In this document: positions 1 to 10,824 of the stretch, piece after piece | How positions within the stretch are numbered: position 1 is the first letter of the stretch | How the letters are laid out: each line of letters begins with the position of its first letter | Origin: Gliomastix tumulicola | Taxonomy: Eukaryota; Ascomycota; Sordariomycetes; Hypocreales; Bionectriaceae | Assembly (NCBI GenBank): GCA_001599755.1 | Contig: BCHX01000001.1 | Coordinates: 3,844,001 to 3,908,000, forward strand | DNA length: 64,000 nt | Direction: 5' to 3' | Translations under genes and position numbers: made by a program | The notes under the pieces: model-generated | Databases searched by the model: none | Seen by the model: the letters and a program-made list of their open reading frames with translations, nothing else | What the model was told of the DNA's origin: nothing

Positions 1-411
1 CTGCGCATCCAGAAGGTCGCCTCCTCGGGCACCAAGCTCAACAAGATGTGAGAACTATACCATCCTCCTCCCCCCCCGCGCCGGAACTCGAAGAAGCAAA
101 TTCAACGATTCGGAGGGGGGAGGGGAAATCACGTTGAAAAAAGGAACATGAATGCTGACTTGGGACGCCCACCCACCAGCCACGACCTCCGGAAGTCAAT
201 CGCCCGCGTCCTGACCGTCATCAACGCCAAGCAGCGCGCCCAGCTCCGCCTGTTCTACAAGAACAAGAAGTACGCGCCCCTCGACCTCCGCCCCAAGCAG
301 ACCCGCGCCATCCGCCGCAGACTGTCGCCCGAGGACAAGGCCCGCGTGCTAGAGAAGACCAAGAAGCGCCAGACGCATTTCCCCCAGCGCAAGTTTGCCG
401 TCAAGGTATGA
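1..411 (+). CDS. RPL35: 60S ribosomal protein L35 (uL29), 3' part
   Basis: Structural protein of the large cytosolic ribosomal subunit, located near the polypeptide exit tunnel. Two exons are visible: <1..47 and 180..411, with the intron (donor GTGAGA, acceptor CAG) at 48-179. Joining them restores the family motif around NKIHDLRKSIARV, and the basic C-terminal half follows (YAPLDLRPKQTRAIRRRL, ending KFAVKV). The N-terminal third lies before the window, so the gene is 5'-truncated by the window edge only. An ATG inside the intron at 148 opens an in-frame reading frame but is not the start, because family conservation continues upstream across the splice. The next gene is convergent. Recognition is secure. 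Confidence 0.95.
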
Positions 412-1260
412 ACCGACCGACCCTTTCCCCCTCCAACTCATACTCTCTCTCTCTTAAGAGAGTCTTCCTCCCATATCCAGGTTACTAACAATGACTCCCC
501 ACAGGCTTAGATTGTGGTTTTTCCATACTACTAGCGCATGGAGTAAAGTCTGGGTAACAGTGCTTTCGGTACAGGAAAGAAAAGGGGAGGGACAACAACA
601 AAATTTAAAAAGGGAACGAACAATTATCTTCTCTTTCACACACTCGGGTATCAATTGGAAGGGCGCGGGCGTGCTTTTCTTGTTTGTTTCGTTTCACTCT
701 GAATGACAAAAAAGAGGGGAAGTACGAAGGGAACAGTACTACTACCAAATCACACTCACGAGACAAAAGCAAAAAAATAACAAATCCTTCAAAAAAAAAA
801 CACAATCCCGATCCCCTTGGACGTCGTCCTTGGGAGACTGTCTCTCCACCGGCCACTCGTCCTTTTCCGTGTGTCTTCTCACGTCTGTAGTCAGCTCCGC
901 CTAGCACTATGCGAATCAGGATTGGCCATATAGAGTGGTGATATAGCAAAGGGCTGCTGTTGTTGGATGTTGTTGTTGGATGTTGTTGTATGTATTACGC
1001 TTAAATTCACAAGGTCAGGAGATCCAAGTTGGTTGCCCAGAGAATGAATTGTCTACACGAAATGCAATGAGCATCAACCGTGTTTCTACAATACCAAAGT
1101 AATCCCATGTACCAACTCTTTTTTCGACTCCAGTCCCGACGAAAACAGAGAGGTTTCATTAACATTAAAATCCAACGATCCAGCGTCGTGGTCGTGAGTC
1201 ATGATGCATGTACGTGTGATCCTCAGAGGCAGCCCCCGGCCTCCCCCTTCAAGGCCTCCT
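412..1260. other. Intergenic region between convergent RPL35 and the Zap1-type gene
   Basis: The stretch holds the 3' untranslated regions of two convergent genes. I see T/G-rich TGTTG-type repeats around 957-990 and an A-rich tract near 790-802. No further coding signal is convincing. Confidence 0.6.
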
Positions 1261-3932
1261 TTACACCAATATGGCCTCGCCCTCGCCCGCGTCCTCTTCT
1301 TCCTTGAGCTGTTCATCTGTAGTCTCTAGTTTAGGCACAAGAGCAGACGCCAGCAGGGCTGTGGCCGCTTCTTGCGCACCTTGTCCGTTCGCTGCCTGGA
1401 TGACCAGGCGATTCTGCCGGTAAGCCTGGCGTCTCACCTGAAGCGGTGCTTGCCTCGTTCCCGGCTTGAGCCTCTTCAGCACCTCTGACACCCGCTCGGG
1501 CTTATCCTTATGGTTCGATTGCAGGTGGCGTCTGAGCTGATCCAGACGATTGAAGTCTTTATCGCAGATCTCACACTCGTACGCCCCCCTCGGGTCATGC
1601 GTGCGGCGGTGCTTGGTCAGGTTAGAAGACTCCCTGAAGCATTGGCCGCATATATCGCAAATGAGGGGCTTCTCGCCAGTGTGTGTCCGGAAATGCATCG
1701 CTGCAAAACTCGCGGTCAGCTGTGGCCAAATACAAAACGCTCGTGAGGGCGTAACTTACTCAAGGCACTCCGCTGCTTGAATCTCTGAGTGCAGCCTTCC
1801 CATGGACATCCGTAGGGCGTCTCATTGGTGTGCAATCGAATATGCTGATCGAGTGCTTGTTTAGCGGACACAGCGAGGCCGCAGTAGGGGCAGACGTTTG
1901 GTTTCACTGCGTCAAGTCAGCTTCTCTCCGTTCCCGCGTTGAGGTAGCATGTTATTTCTCGCCACTTACAGCCAGTGTGGACTTGAAGGTGTCTGTTGAG
2001 CTTGCCCCTCTGGGGGAAGTCATCCTTATTTCTTCTGGGGCACATCTGCCATCGGCAGACGTACCCCCCGTTGGCGGACTTTTCCATAGGCTTCACGTGA
2101 TCCTGCCTGCAATGGGAGTCCAGATCTTTGGCCGACTCAAACCACTGGCTGCACGGGGCGTCATTATCGTCCAGCCACATACACTGGCAAGGTTGTCTAG
2201 GCTGTTCCGTGAAGTTCTGATGGGACCCAGGCATCAGCTTGTCCACCGGCGATGCTGCCTCATATGCTGGCACCGGTGAGTCTGAGGTATAGTCCGTGGA
2301 ACTCTGTCTCAGGCTTGGAGTCCCTTTGCCATAGGTCTGATTGCCCTCCGATCCGGCCGGCGAGGGGGACAGGGCGGGAGTGGGCATCATGCCCTGACTC
2401 GCCGCCGCAGTGTTCAGGGTCTGCGCCGAGGGGCCTCCTTGGAACTGATTCAGAGCGAAGTCCGAATCATGCATGAAGTTCCAGAAGCTGAGTTGAGATC
2501 CGGGTGAGAATGGATCGGATGCCGTCCAGTCAAAATTGCAAGGGTTCGAGGCTGGCAGAGCCCCCTTCAAGTCATGATGCTCTGCTAGGATGTGTTGCTG
2601 AAATGCCTGTGGATCGTTGATAGTAAACCCACAAGCGGTATTCAGCTTGTTTGTCTTGTGAGCCTGGTGCATGGCGAAGCCGTGGGAGTCTTGTAATAAG
2701 GGCAGGGGACAGGATGTGGGTAGGGACAGAGATGCGTTGTTAACAAAGCACTGGCCCCCATGATCCGCGGTGTTGCTCATGGGATCGTGGTAGTTGAGCA
2801 CATGACTGGTGTAGGCTAGATAGGACTTATCTGAGACCTGCTGCTGTTGCTGCAGCTGCTGCGGAAGCATGTGGTTCCCAGTACTATGTGGAGATATGAG
2901 CATGTCGCCGTAGCTGTCGAAGCCATGACTGTTGGCGCTCGAGTTGAAGGAGGTTATGGTGTGAAACGAGGGGGGGCCGTAGGGGTTTGAGTAGGGAGAC
3001 GTTTGAACGTTGCTGAACATGTGGCTCTGGGAGTTCGAGAAGGATGAGTTGGGCGAGCTTTGGAACGACGGGCCACCAAAATCAAAGTAGGATTCGTCTA
3101 GGTGCTGGCCCGGACTTGTGCGGCGGGGATGGTTATTGTTGAACCGTTGTTGAAGCTGGGAGGGATGTCCGGTGAACGAGGTAAGGGCTGCGGCAGCCGC
3201 CACTTCGTCTTGCTTTCGGAATGTTGCTGGCGTCTCGAGAGTGAGTCCGTCGTCATAGGCAGTCGCTGCCGGATTCCCACCAAGCGGCCCCGAAAAGGGC
3301 TCCGGACACATGTCCATCATACACCCCTTGTCATCGCAGGGGTTCTTGGCGCCTGTGCACTTCTCGTCGCTACAGACGGTTCCAACGGCGTCGCACTTAA
3401 CGGCGTCGCAGTCATCGTCGTCGCAGCACACAGACCCTTGGCCCGTCTGGTCGCAGGCATCGTCGTTGCAGCACACGGAGCCTTGGCCGGGTTTGCCGCA
3501 GTGACTCGGGCATGTGTCTTCGTTCTGAGAGGACTTGTACGAGGCTTGGCCGTCGGCCTTGCTCGCGGCGGGCAGAGCATGTTTCTTAGTCACCAGGTCC
3601 CAGTTGTCAAGCCGGTTCTGCCTGAGAGCGGCTTGTTCATCTGCCTGCTGATCGAGGACGGGCCGAGTCCGAGGAACTGAAGCACCGTTGATGGACGGAA
3701 TCGAAGTCGGATTCGAGACATAAAAGGACGGTCTGACTGGATAGATACTGGTATCGTTTTGGAAGGGGAGGGTTGAAAAGTCGAAGGGTCGCATAGAACC
3801 GCGGTCAACCGGAGACGTCTCCCAACCGGTCATCATATCCATATACCCGTCTGCGTCATGGTCGAACTCCTGGTTCCAATGGCCGTCGTTGCCATTAGAA
3901 AGTTTCTCCATAGATACCGGGCACGACAGCAT
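1261..3932 (-). CDS. Zap1/ZafA-type zinc-responsive C2H2 transcription factor
   Basis: Predicted nuclear activator of zinc-uptake genes under zinc limitation. Exons (minus strand): 3932..1970, 1906..1760 and 1700..1261, giving 849 residues; both donors are GTAAGT. Six C2H2 fingers fill the C-terminal part. The order and linkers match yeast Zap1: a C-x4-C finger with FPQRGKLNRHLQVH, one with CPYCG, one with CPWEGC, then GEKPLICDICGQCFRESSNL, then a last finger CEIC...H. Splicing falls inside the fingers and restores them exactly. At about residues 145-220 lies a cysteine/aspartate-rich segment with repeated CCxDDxC units, resembling the zinc-sensing activation region of ZafA (family knowledge). 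The rest is Gln/Ser-rich and probably disordered. A second in-frame Met occurs at residue 8. Orthology is strong from the fingers; zinc control is inferred. Confidence 0.88.
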
Positions 3933-6025
3933 CTGCGGCGCCGGGTCGTCTAAGAGAGAGAAAGTATGCTGGTTTCGAAGCAGCTAGGGCTACAGATTGT
4001 AATTTTTCAAGTAGTGATTTGTCAAGGGTATTCGGGCATCCAGATATGGGAAAGGCGAGTAGTAGTATTGGCAGCAGCCTAGTCACCATCTGTGCCAGTC
4101 GAGTGAGAGATGTAACGGTGCTGGGTGGTGTGGGATGTCAGATGTCGGGAATTTGGTACTGCAGAGGTAAGACGCAACACAGCCAGGTATTCGCGGCCGC
4201 GGAAACCGGGGGGGAAAGCCGAGTATAAGTAAAACACTGCAGGAGAGGAAGTGGAAAAGAATTCGGTGGGAGACGTTGTTTTGTCGAGGCAGAGGCAGGC
4301 GTGACTGGTGGGCGAGCCTGCCCAGCACAAAAAGCCAATAGAAATCGCGACAATTGATTTATCTGGATGAGGTACCGCCGCTAGCAAACTGGGTGCAAGG
4401 GTACCCGGCACGCAGTAAGGTTAGTCTCGTGCGCACCTTGATGGCCTGGCAGCTCGGGTCCCTCCACTGCCCCTCAACCTGTTTCCTGACGCCAGCTCCC
4501 ACCAAATCAGACAAAAGTGCTTCGGAGAAGCACAGTCGCAGCAGCAGATGAGCAATCGTGAGGAAGAAAACGAGCCATGACGGCGCACATTTCCCTCATT
4601 CAGCCCCTCGAAACAAGAGCCCGCCATGGGGGTTGGGCATTTGTAGAGTGGTCTCGACAAGGCTTTGGGGATCAAAACCCACACGCCACACGTCAACCTA
4701 AATAAAGCCTGTTTCAAGCTGAGCTCAGGCCCTCGAGATATTCCAACTCTGTCGTCTTCGTGCGCCATCGCCCGCACCTCCCGCGATTCTCCAGGAAGGT
4801 CTGGAAAGGCGTAAAATTATCTGTGTGGCTAACCTTATCGCGAATTGACTGCTCGTCATCGGCCCTACCGCCTTGCATTATTCCTCCCATGACGGGTGGA
4901 AGGCTAGGCTGAGGCGCACAAGGAATGAGGATCGATCGACGCGGCTTGAACCGAGTTGCAAGACGTCGAAGCTGATTGACACGCGCCTTCAGGTGGGGGT
5001 CCTGGTGAACCCTCCCGGGAACTATCGCCCGTTGAATGGAACTCAGCTTCCAACAGACTCGTGTCTCTCGCGATGGAATATCGTCAAAGAAAGCTCGAGA
5101 TCGAAAACTCAGAACGGGGAGCTCTCATCTTGACAAGGCAGAAGCTAATCAAGACGCCTCGTCCCCGCCCAGGCAGCATCGCGTAGTTCTCGAAAGGGAA
5201 GATCCGAGATAGCATGGAGTTTAATCACATGCTTCGAGAAGCAGAAGTCGAGGCAATACCTTAGGGTAGCTCACGAGAGGATGTGAGGCAAAAACCACCC
5301 ATCCTTCTTGAGTATCAGGAATTCTCGGAGGTGCTAGAAGGTACCTTGTGTTGGGGAACGAGAGTTCGACTCATACCACTCATCACATAGGATGAAAATA
5401 GGATAAGCCACCCCTTGCTTTGGATGATCATCCTCGAAGTGGTGGCGGGCCGATTTCCAGGCCAACCTCCCCTCAATCACCTTGAAATGTTGGACAGGAC
5501 AACGGCGAACGGGTCAGGGGGCTTTCGGCCTTCATCGGCTCTTCGACGCCTCGTTATGCTCACCCAGCCCATCTTTGACGTGGCCACCAGGCGCAGTCTG
5601 GAGAAGGCTGACGACGCCGCCGCGCCCTCTCGCACTGTGGCGTCAGTGTCACAGCAAACAAGTCACAGCGACGTACGTACCTCTACCACGACCAATGCGA
5701 CTGTGACCATGTCCGTTCCGTTTTGGAAATACGGTGTCTTGGTCGAACTCATTACCAACCACGGCGAGGCTCTTCACCTTGGCAGCGAGTGAGAGTTAGC
5801 CCTAAGGCAGGCAGTATTGCCTTTTTACACTGTTTCCTAACTTCCTACCCCGGACTATCAGCCCCTCCACATCTCCGACCCGCCACACCTTGCGCTTCCG
5901 TCTCCAAACTCCAGCGCCAACCTTCACCTCCTCCTCCTTCTCCTCCTCCTCCCGTCTCTTCTCCCTCATCACACCCCGCCCGGGAGCCGTGCGCGCGCAT
6001 ACACCGAACGAACCCACGGGCCACA
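3933..6025. other. Promoter-side intergenic region (zap1-type gene / myristoylated-protein gene)
   Basis: About 2.1 kb between divergent genes. I find no convincing ORF. It contains several ACCTTG (CAAGGT) hexamers, described separately, and a C/T-rich tract at about 5925-5970 just upstream of the next start, common in fungal 5' regions. Confidence 0.5.
4435..4445. promoter_or_regulatory. Candidate zinc-response element
   Basis: The sequence ACCTTGATGGC matches 9 of 11 positions of the yeast Zap1 site ACCTTNAAGGT and contains the CAAGGT core known for Aspergillus ZafA on the minus strand. It lies about 500 bases upstream of the start of the zap1-type gene, fitting autoregulation. This is inference from motif similarity only. 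Confidence 0.3.
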
Positions 6026-6483
6026 ATGGGCAACATCTGCGGCAAGACCGAGTCCGACCCCTTCTCCCAGCCCGGCCGCACCGTCGGCGCCGCGCCGGCC
6101 TCCGGCCCTCAGTCCTCCTCCGTCCCGGCCAAGGCAAAGGCAAAGCCCAAGGTCGGCGGCCCGGGCCGCACGCTGGGTGGAAGTTCAGGCCAGACTCCCG
6201 AGGAGGCGAGGAGTAAGGCCGCGCAGGCCGCAGAGGTAAGTCGCGCGATCCCCCCCCTCCCCCTTCCCCCTTGCGTTTTGCGACCTACAGTGGAACGAAG
6301 CTAAAGAAGATATACAACTCGCAGGCCCGAGCACAGGCTGCCAACAAACCGGGAGGCAAGCTGCAGTCCCAGCTAGCGGCGCAGAAGAAGCAGACACGCA
6401 CCGACACCCTGAAGGAGGCGAGCAACCAGGAGCGACTCACGCGCGAGGCCGAGGACGCCGCCAAGACGAGGAATTGGGATTAG
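6026..6483 (+). CDS. Small predicted N-myristoylated protein of unknown function
   Basis: Two exons, 6026..6235 and 6325..6483 (donor GTAAG, acceptor GCAG, phase 0), encode 122 residues. The protein begins MGNICGK: Gly2 fits N-myristoylation and Cys5 is placed for palmitoylation, as in SH4-type membrane anchors. The middle is rich in Pro/Gly/Ser/Lys with a GGPGRTLGGSS segment. The C-terminal half, encoded mainly by exon 2, is charged and Ala/Gln/Lys-rich, probably helical, and ends NWD. There is no transmembrane segment, so a lipid-anchored peripheral membrane protein is likely. I do not recognise a characterised family; I believe similar short proteins with an MGNxCGK start occur in other filamentous fungi, but this was not checked. 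Confidence 0.75.
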
Positions 6484-6999
6484 ACGCAATCAGTGCTGGG
6501 TGAGGTTGGGGATCACGGTCCGACGACGTTATCACGAGAGCGATGTTATTTTCTTTTACACAAGTGCCATGAGCGCCCCTCGAACGATGTACAGACGATG
6601 ATGGGGCGCGCTTAAAGATGGTTGTCATATCTTCTTGATTCCTTTCGATATCTCCTTGTCTCTCATGGGGGAGTTATGGGCGACTTTTCCTGGGATTGTT
6701 GTGTTCACGATTGTAGTTTTTTCGGTTTTTTTTTTTTGGATGGAGGTGATAGACCTTTCGCAGACCGTGTGCCTTTTAAGCTGTCGATCTAATTTGGATC
6801 TTCTTCTTTCTACCTCGATAACTTGGGATTGTTTATCGCAGAATTTCACTCTCCCACCGTATATTAGTAGTAACCAATCCATTGCGTGAATCCGCGCCAA
6901 ACGCCGTATCGAGAATATAGTCCCTTGAATACATGAACCCGCCCTTCCTGGCTTTGACATGCTCTGACAAGTATACACACCGCTGGGTGATGCTCTGTT
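6484..6999. other. Convergent intergenic region upstream of the PRP5 stop
   Basis: It holds the 3' flanks of two convergent genes, with a T-rich run at about 6718-6738. No coding signal is visible. Confidence 0.5.
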
Positions 7000-9900
7000 C
7001 TAGGTGATGGTGTACCGACCACTGGCTGGTGCGCGGCTGTCCGCATCGGCTGCTGCAATGGTTCCCTCGCGCAGCAGTCTCGAGAGTTCGTTCAGAGCCG
7101 AACTGACAACGACATCGGTGTCGCCCTCCACGAGGATGTACAGCTTGGGCTCGGCGCCAGGAGGCGCCTCTTTGCCCGGAGGATAGAAGGTACCCTTTGT
7201 GGTGATGGATGTGCCAGTTGCCTCCAAGATCTTTGCCACGTTGGTTCTGTTGGTGACTGCCCATCTCGCCTTCTGGGGGAAGTCGTTGATCTCCAGGGTC
7301 GCGTGGAATGCACCGGCATCAGGGCCCTTGTTGTCGATGGGCTGACCAGCCCGAAGTTGACCAGCCTTGCCCAGGCGGCTGTTGATGGCACTGACAGCCG
7401 AGCTGACCTTGTCCAGAGGATTTTCGACCGTGCTAGCAGCAGCCCCGCCCTGCGCTGGCTTCCCGTCGGCGCCGGCCTCGCTCTTACTCCGGGCCTGGAC
7501 ACCCGAAGCCGCAGCTCTGATCGCGTTGAGGGCCTTCTCCACCTTGCCATCATCCTTCTCGTCCTTCTTCTCCTCCTTGACTTCGTCCTCCTCGCCCTCA
7601 GCCTTGTGAGTCTTCCGTTCGCGGAGTCGAGCGGCTTCACGTTCTTGGTCGAGGCGGTCGAGACCCTTGCCACCAAAGCCTGAGGTATCTTTGGCCTTAC
7701 CAGACTTGACCTTCTCACGATGAGCCTTCCTCATCTGGTCCAGATCTTCGGGGACGGGCTGGCCGCTCTGCTCAAGCGCCTTGGCAATGCCAGGTGCACA
7801 ATTCTCCTGTTCGGGGGTGATAAAAGTGACGGCGACACCAGTGTTTCCTGCGCGACCTGTTCGCCCGGCACGATGGACGTAGTCCTCCAAGTGGTTGGGC
7901 GCATCGTAATTGATGACCAGCTTCAGCTGCTTGACGTCCAAACCTCGAGCAGCAATGGATGTGGCAATCAGAATGGGCACAATGCCCTTCTTGAAATCCG
8001 AAATCGTTGAGTCGCGATCGACCTGATCCTTACCGCCGTGGATGGACATGCATGGATAGCCCTTCATCATCAGCTCCTTCAGCAGATCATCCGCCTTCTC
8101 CTGTCTCTCGACAAAGATGAGAGTTCGGGCATCTTCATCGCGATCGTACAACTCGCCCAGGAGCTCGAGAGTGCGCACAAACTTCATGGCCTCAGGGCGG
8201 ACCTCCACAATCTGCTCAATCTCCTTTGCGACCACACTTCGCCCGCCGACTGTGATCTCGACAGGAGTCTTGAGAACCTTCTTGGTGAGGGAGTCGATGA
8301 TACGGGGCATCGTGGCCGAGAAGAGGATGGTCTGCCTGTCCGGGCGCATGTTGGCGAAGATCTTCATGACCTGGGGCTCGAATCCCATATCAAACATGCG
8401 ATCTGCCTCATCTAGCACAACGTAGGTGACTCGCTTCAAATTGGTGACTCGGCCCTGATTCGCGGCAAGAAGATCGATCATTCGTCCTGGAGTGCAGACA
8501 ATGATCTCAGCTCCACGCTTCAGTTCCGCAATCTGGTCTCTAATAGGGGCGCCACCATAGGCGCACACGGCCCGTAGCCCCATCATCTTGAGGAATGGCT
8601 TGCAGTCTCGGTGAATCTGCACCGCAAGTTCACGGGTTGGGGTCATGATGAGTCCCACAGGGCCGTCCATGTCCTTCAGCGGAGGCTGATCCTTGATGTG
8701 TCTGAACATGGGCAGAAGGAACGCCATCGTTTTACCGGAACCTGTCTTGGCGACGCCGACAACGTCTCGCCCTGACATGAGCGTTGGGAGAGCCTGCATC
8801 TGGATAGGTGTGGGCTTTTCAAAGCCAAGGTTGGCGATGACATCTAGGGTTTGCCGTGTGAGGCCGCACTGAGCCCATTTCTGGACCGGCTTGGGAACAT
8901 TCTTGCCGTTCACCTTGATGCCATCTAGCTCCAGTCGGAGATCAGCAACCTCGGTTTCCGTAAGATTACTTAGCTCTGCTGGTTCGACCCAGAAGTTCTT
9001 TCGAATAGGCTGTATCTCGATCTTGCTGTAGTCGACGGTGGGGATATCCTTCTTCTTGCGCTTATTCGTAATAGCGAGCAGGGCTTTAGCATCCGACTTA
9101 TCGTCGTCTTTGAAGCCATACTCCTCATCGCTGAAGTATGCCTCTGGCTCCTGGACCTTCGCCTTCGAGGCCTTGGGGGGCCTCTTGGCGGGGGTCTGGT
9201 CAAGGTCAGCCATGAATGCATCCAAGGGATCTATTTCATCCTCCTCGTCGCCGTCAACCTCCATCTGTTGCGCAGGAGGTTGAGCGGGCTCCTCAGGCTT
9301 GGCCTCCTCTACTGCTGGGACACCGTTGCTGATGGTCGGAACGTCGGTCGTGCTGGCTGGCTGCGGCTGCGCATCTATCTCCATCTTCTCCCCTTCTTGG
9401 CCATCAGTTGCGTTTTCTGACTGATTTTCCGCCTGTAATCTCCTCTCATGCGCAGCACGAGCAGCAGCAGCAGCCTCCTCTTCCGTTTCAGCAAAGATAT
9501 CACCATCAGACTCGTCATCGTCATCCTGATCGGCGTACGGGGTATCGTCTGCTTCGATAGGGAGGGCTGGGAGCTTCGTGAGCTTTCGTTCGGTCGTCTC
9601 TTCTTCGTCCAGATCCAGCTTTCTCTTAGATGGAAGCTTGTCGGAGTCGGCGAGCGACTTCATAAGTCCGAACCCGCCGGTCTTGCCTCGATTTTTGGGG
9701 AGAGCCGAGGCTGCAGCTCGCGCGTAAGCATCTTCCATATAGCGGGAGAGTGGTCGCTGATACTCACCGGTTGTGGTCTTTTGTATTGGGCCGGCCAGCT
9801 TCGTAGTCTGCGCATCAACAGATCCTAGCACTTGCTGCGGGGCATCGTGAGAGCGGAAGGCAGATTTCTTCGCAATGGCCTTGGGGTCGAATTTCCCCGC

Positions 9901-10824
9901 GTAAGGCGTGGCAGGCGTTACTGGAGAAGCGCTCCCGGACACGTCCTTGGGAGTTGGCGAGGCACCAGCTGACAACGGCGTGGGAGAGGCGCCGGTGGCT
10001 TTCTTGTCCATCTCAGCCAGAAGATTTCGCGTTTGGTGGGGGTTGACGTCCTTCTGTTTCTGGGAGTCGGCTCCTCCCATCTTCTTCTTCTTCCAGGCGT
10101 CGAGCTTGGCCATCTTCTCGGCACGTTTCTTCTCAGCCTCGGTTTGCGCATCGGTGGCAGCCGGCTTCTGTGGCCCCCCGTTAGCCCCGATCGGAATGTG
10201 AGTTCTCTGCAGACCAACCTCGTTACCAGAGTCGGCCCTGCCATTCTCGACAAGGTGAGTCTTGGCTTGGGCGCTGGTGTCCCGCCTGTTGCGATCAGCA
10301 GTGGAGGGTTCTGCCCGGCGGCCATTCAGTCTGTCACGGGAGTCATCTCGCCTCCGATAGCCTCGGTCGTCGTCCCGACCGTGGTTTCTCCGGTCAGGAG
10401 ATCGGGCTCTGTCGCCGTAGCGGTCTCGAGACCTCCGTCGGTCTCTGTCTCTGTCTCGATCTCGGTCGCGGTCTCTGAAGTCGCGGCGCCCTCCACGGTA
10501 GTGGTCGTCATCGCGCCTGTCTGTAGACCGGTTCCTCCTGCGGTCCCGACCGCCACCCCGGTCTCGATCTCGGTCCCTGTCTCTGTCGCGATCGCGGTGT
10601 CGGGGCTGCTGGTCGTGAATCATCTTGTCAGAATACAGGCCTGTCGAGTCCCCATGGTGGTTGCGCTTTCTCACATCCGGGCTGCGCGAGCGAGTCCCCC
10701 GCCTGTGGTCATCGCGCGTCCGATCGCGGTCGCGATCCCGTCGCTCGTCGTCATGGCGAGGGCGGCGGGAGTTGTGATCACTGCCTGCAGGACTTGGTGA
10801 GCGCGAGTCTCTCGGCCGGGCCAT
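7000..10824 (-). CDS. PRP5: Pre-mRNA-splicing ATP-dependent RNA helicase PRP5 (DEAD-box)
   Basis: An intronless gene of 1274 residues. PRP5 remodels U2 snRNP and proofreads the branch-site helix during pre-spliceosome assembly in the nucleus. The N-terminal 190 residues are dense in Arg-Asp/Arg-Ser dipeptides. Acidic linkers and the PRP5-specific DPLDAFM motif (about residue 530) follow. The helicase core has AKTGSGKT (about 690), PTRELA, VLDEADRMFDMGFEP (about 805), SAT (about 834) and HRAGRTGRAGNTG (about 985). The C-terminal region has the conserved KH-like segment with RTNVAKILEATG. The start MARPRDSRSPSP directly opens the RD-rich region. It is head-to-head with another splicing-related gene. 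The combination of DPLD motif, core and C-terminal domain makes the assignment firm. Confidence 0.96.
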   Translation of the reverse strand: MARPRDSRSPSPAGSDHNSRRPRHDDERRDRDRDRTRDDHRRGTRSRSPDVRKRNHHGDSTGLYSDKMIHDQQPRHRDRDRDRDRDRDRGGGRDRRRNRSTDRRDDDHYRGGRRDFRDRDRDRDRDRDRRRSRDRYGDRARSPDRRNHGRDDDRGYRRRDDSRDRLNGRRAEPSTADRNRRDTSAQAKTHLVENGRADSGNEVGLQRTHIPIGANGGPQKPAATDAQTEAEKKRAEKMAKLDAWKKKKMGGADSQKQKDVNPHQTRNLLAEMDKKATGASPTPLSAGASPTPKDVSGSASPVTPATPYAGKFDPKAIAKKSAFRSHDAPQQVLGSVDAQTTKLAGPIQKTTTGEYQRPLSRYMEDAYARAAASALPKNRGKTGGFGLMKSLADSDKLPSKRKLDLDEEETTERKLTKLPALPIEADDTPYADQDDDDESDGDIFAETEEEAAAAARAAHERRLQAENQSENATDGQEGEKMEIDAQPQPASTTDVPTISNGVPAVEEAKPEEPAQPPAQQMEVDGDEEDEIDPLDAFMADLDQTPAKRPPKASKAKVQEPEAYFSDEEYGFKDDDKSDAKALLAITNKRKKKDIPTVDYSKIEIQPIRKNFWVEPAELSNLTETEVADLRLELDGIKVNGKNVPKPVQKWAQCGLTRQTLDVIANLGFEKPTPIQMQALPTLMSGRDVVGVAKTGSGKTMAFLLPMFRHIKDQPPLKDMDGPVGLIMTPTRELAVQIHRDCKPFLKMMGLRAVCAYGGAPIRDQIAELKRGAEIIVCTPGRMIDLLAANQGRVTNLKRVTYVVLDEADRMFDMGFEPQVMKIFANMRPDRQTILFSATMPRIIDSLTKKVLKTPVEITVGGRSVVAKEIEQIVEVRPEAMKFVRTLELLGELYDRDEDARTLIFVERQEKADDLLKELMMKGYPCMSIHGGKDQVDRDSTISDFKKGIVPILIATSIAARGLDVKQLKLVINYDAPNHLEDYVHRAGRTGRAGNTGVAVTFITPEQENCAPGIAKALEQSGQPVPEDLDQMRKAHREKVKSGKAKDTSGFGGKGLDRLDQEREAARLRERKTHKAEGEEDEVKEEKKDEKDDGKVEKALNAIRAAASGVQARSKSEAGADGKPAQGGAAASTVENPLDKVSSAVSAINSRLGKAGQLRAGQPIDNKGPDAGAFHATLEINDFPQKARWAVTNRTNVAKILEATGTSITTKGTFYPPGKEAPPGAEPKLYILVEGDTDVVVSSALNELSRLLREGTIAAADADSRAPASGRYTIT

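Noticed and set aside
148..411. Independent 87-codon gene
   Set aside because: Its start lies in the RPL35 intron; conserved uL29 sequence continues across the splice into the upstream exon.
4421..5792. Small genes in the 4.4-5.8 kb region
   Set aside because: Several frames of 70-125 codons exist on both strands but none has a domain, splice logic or codon usage like the neighbours.
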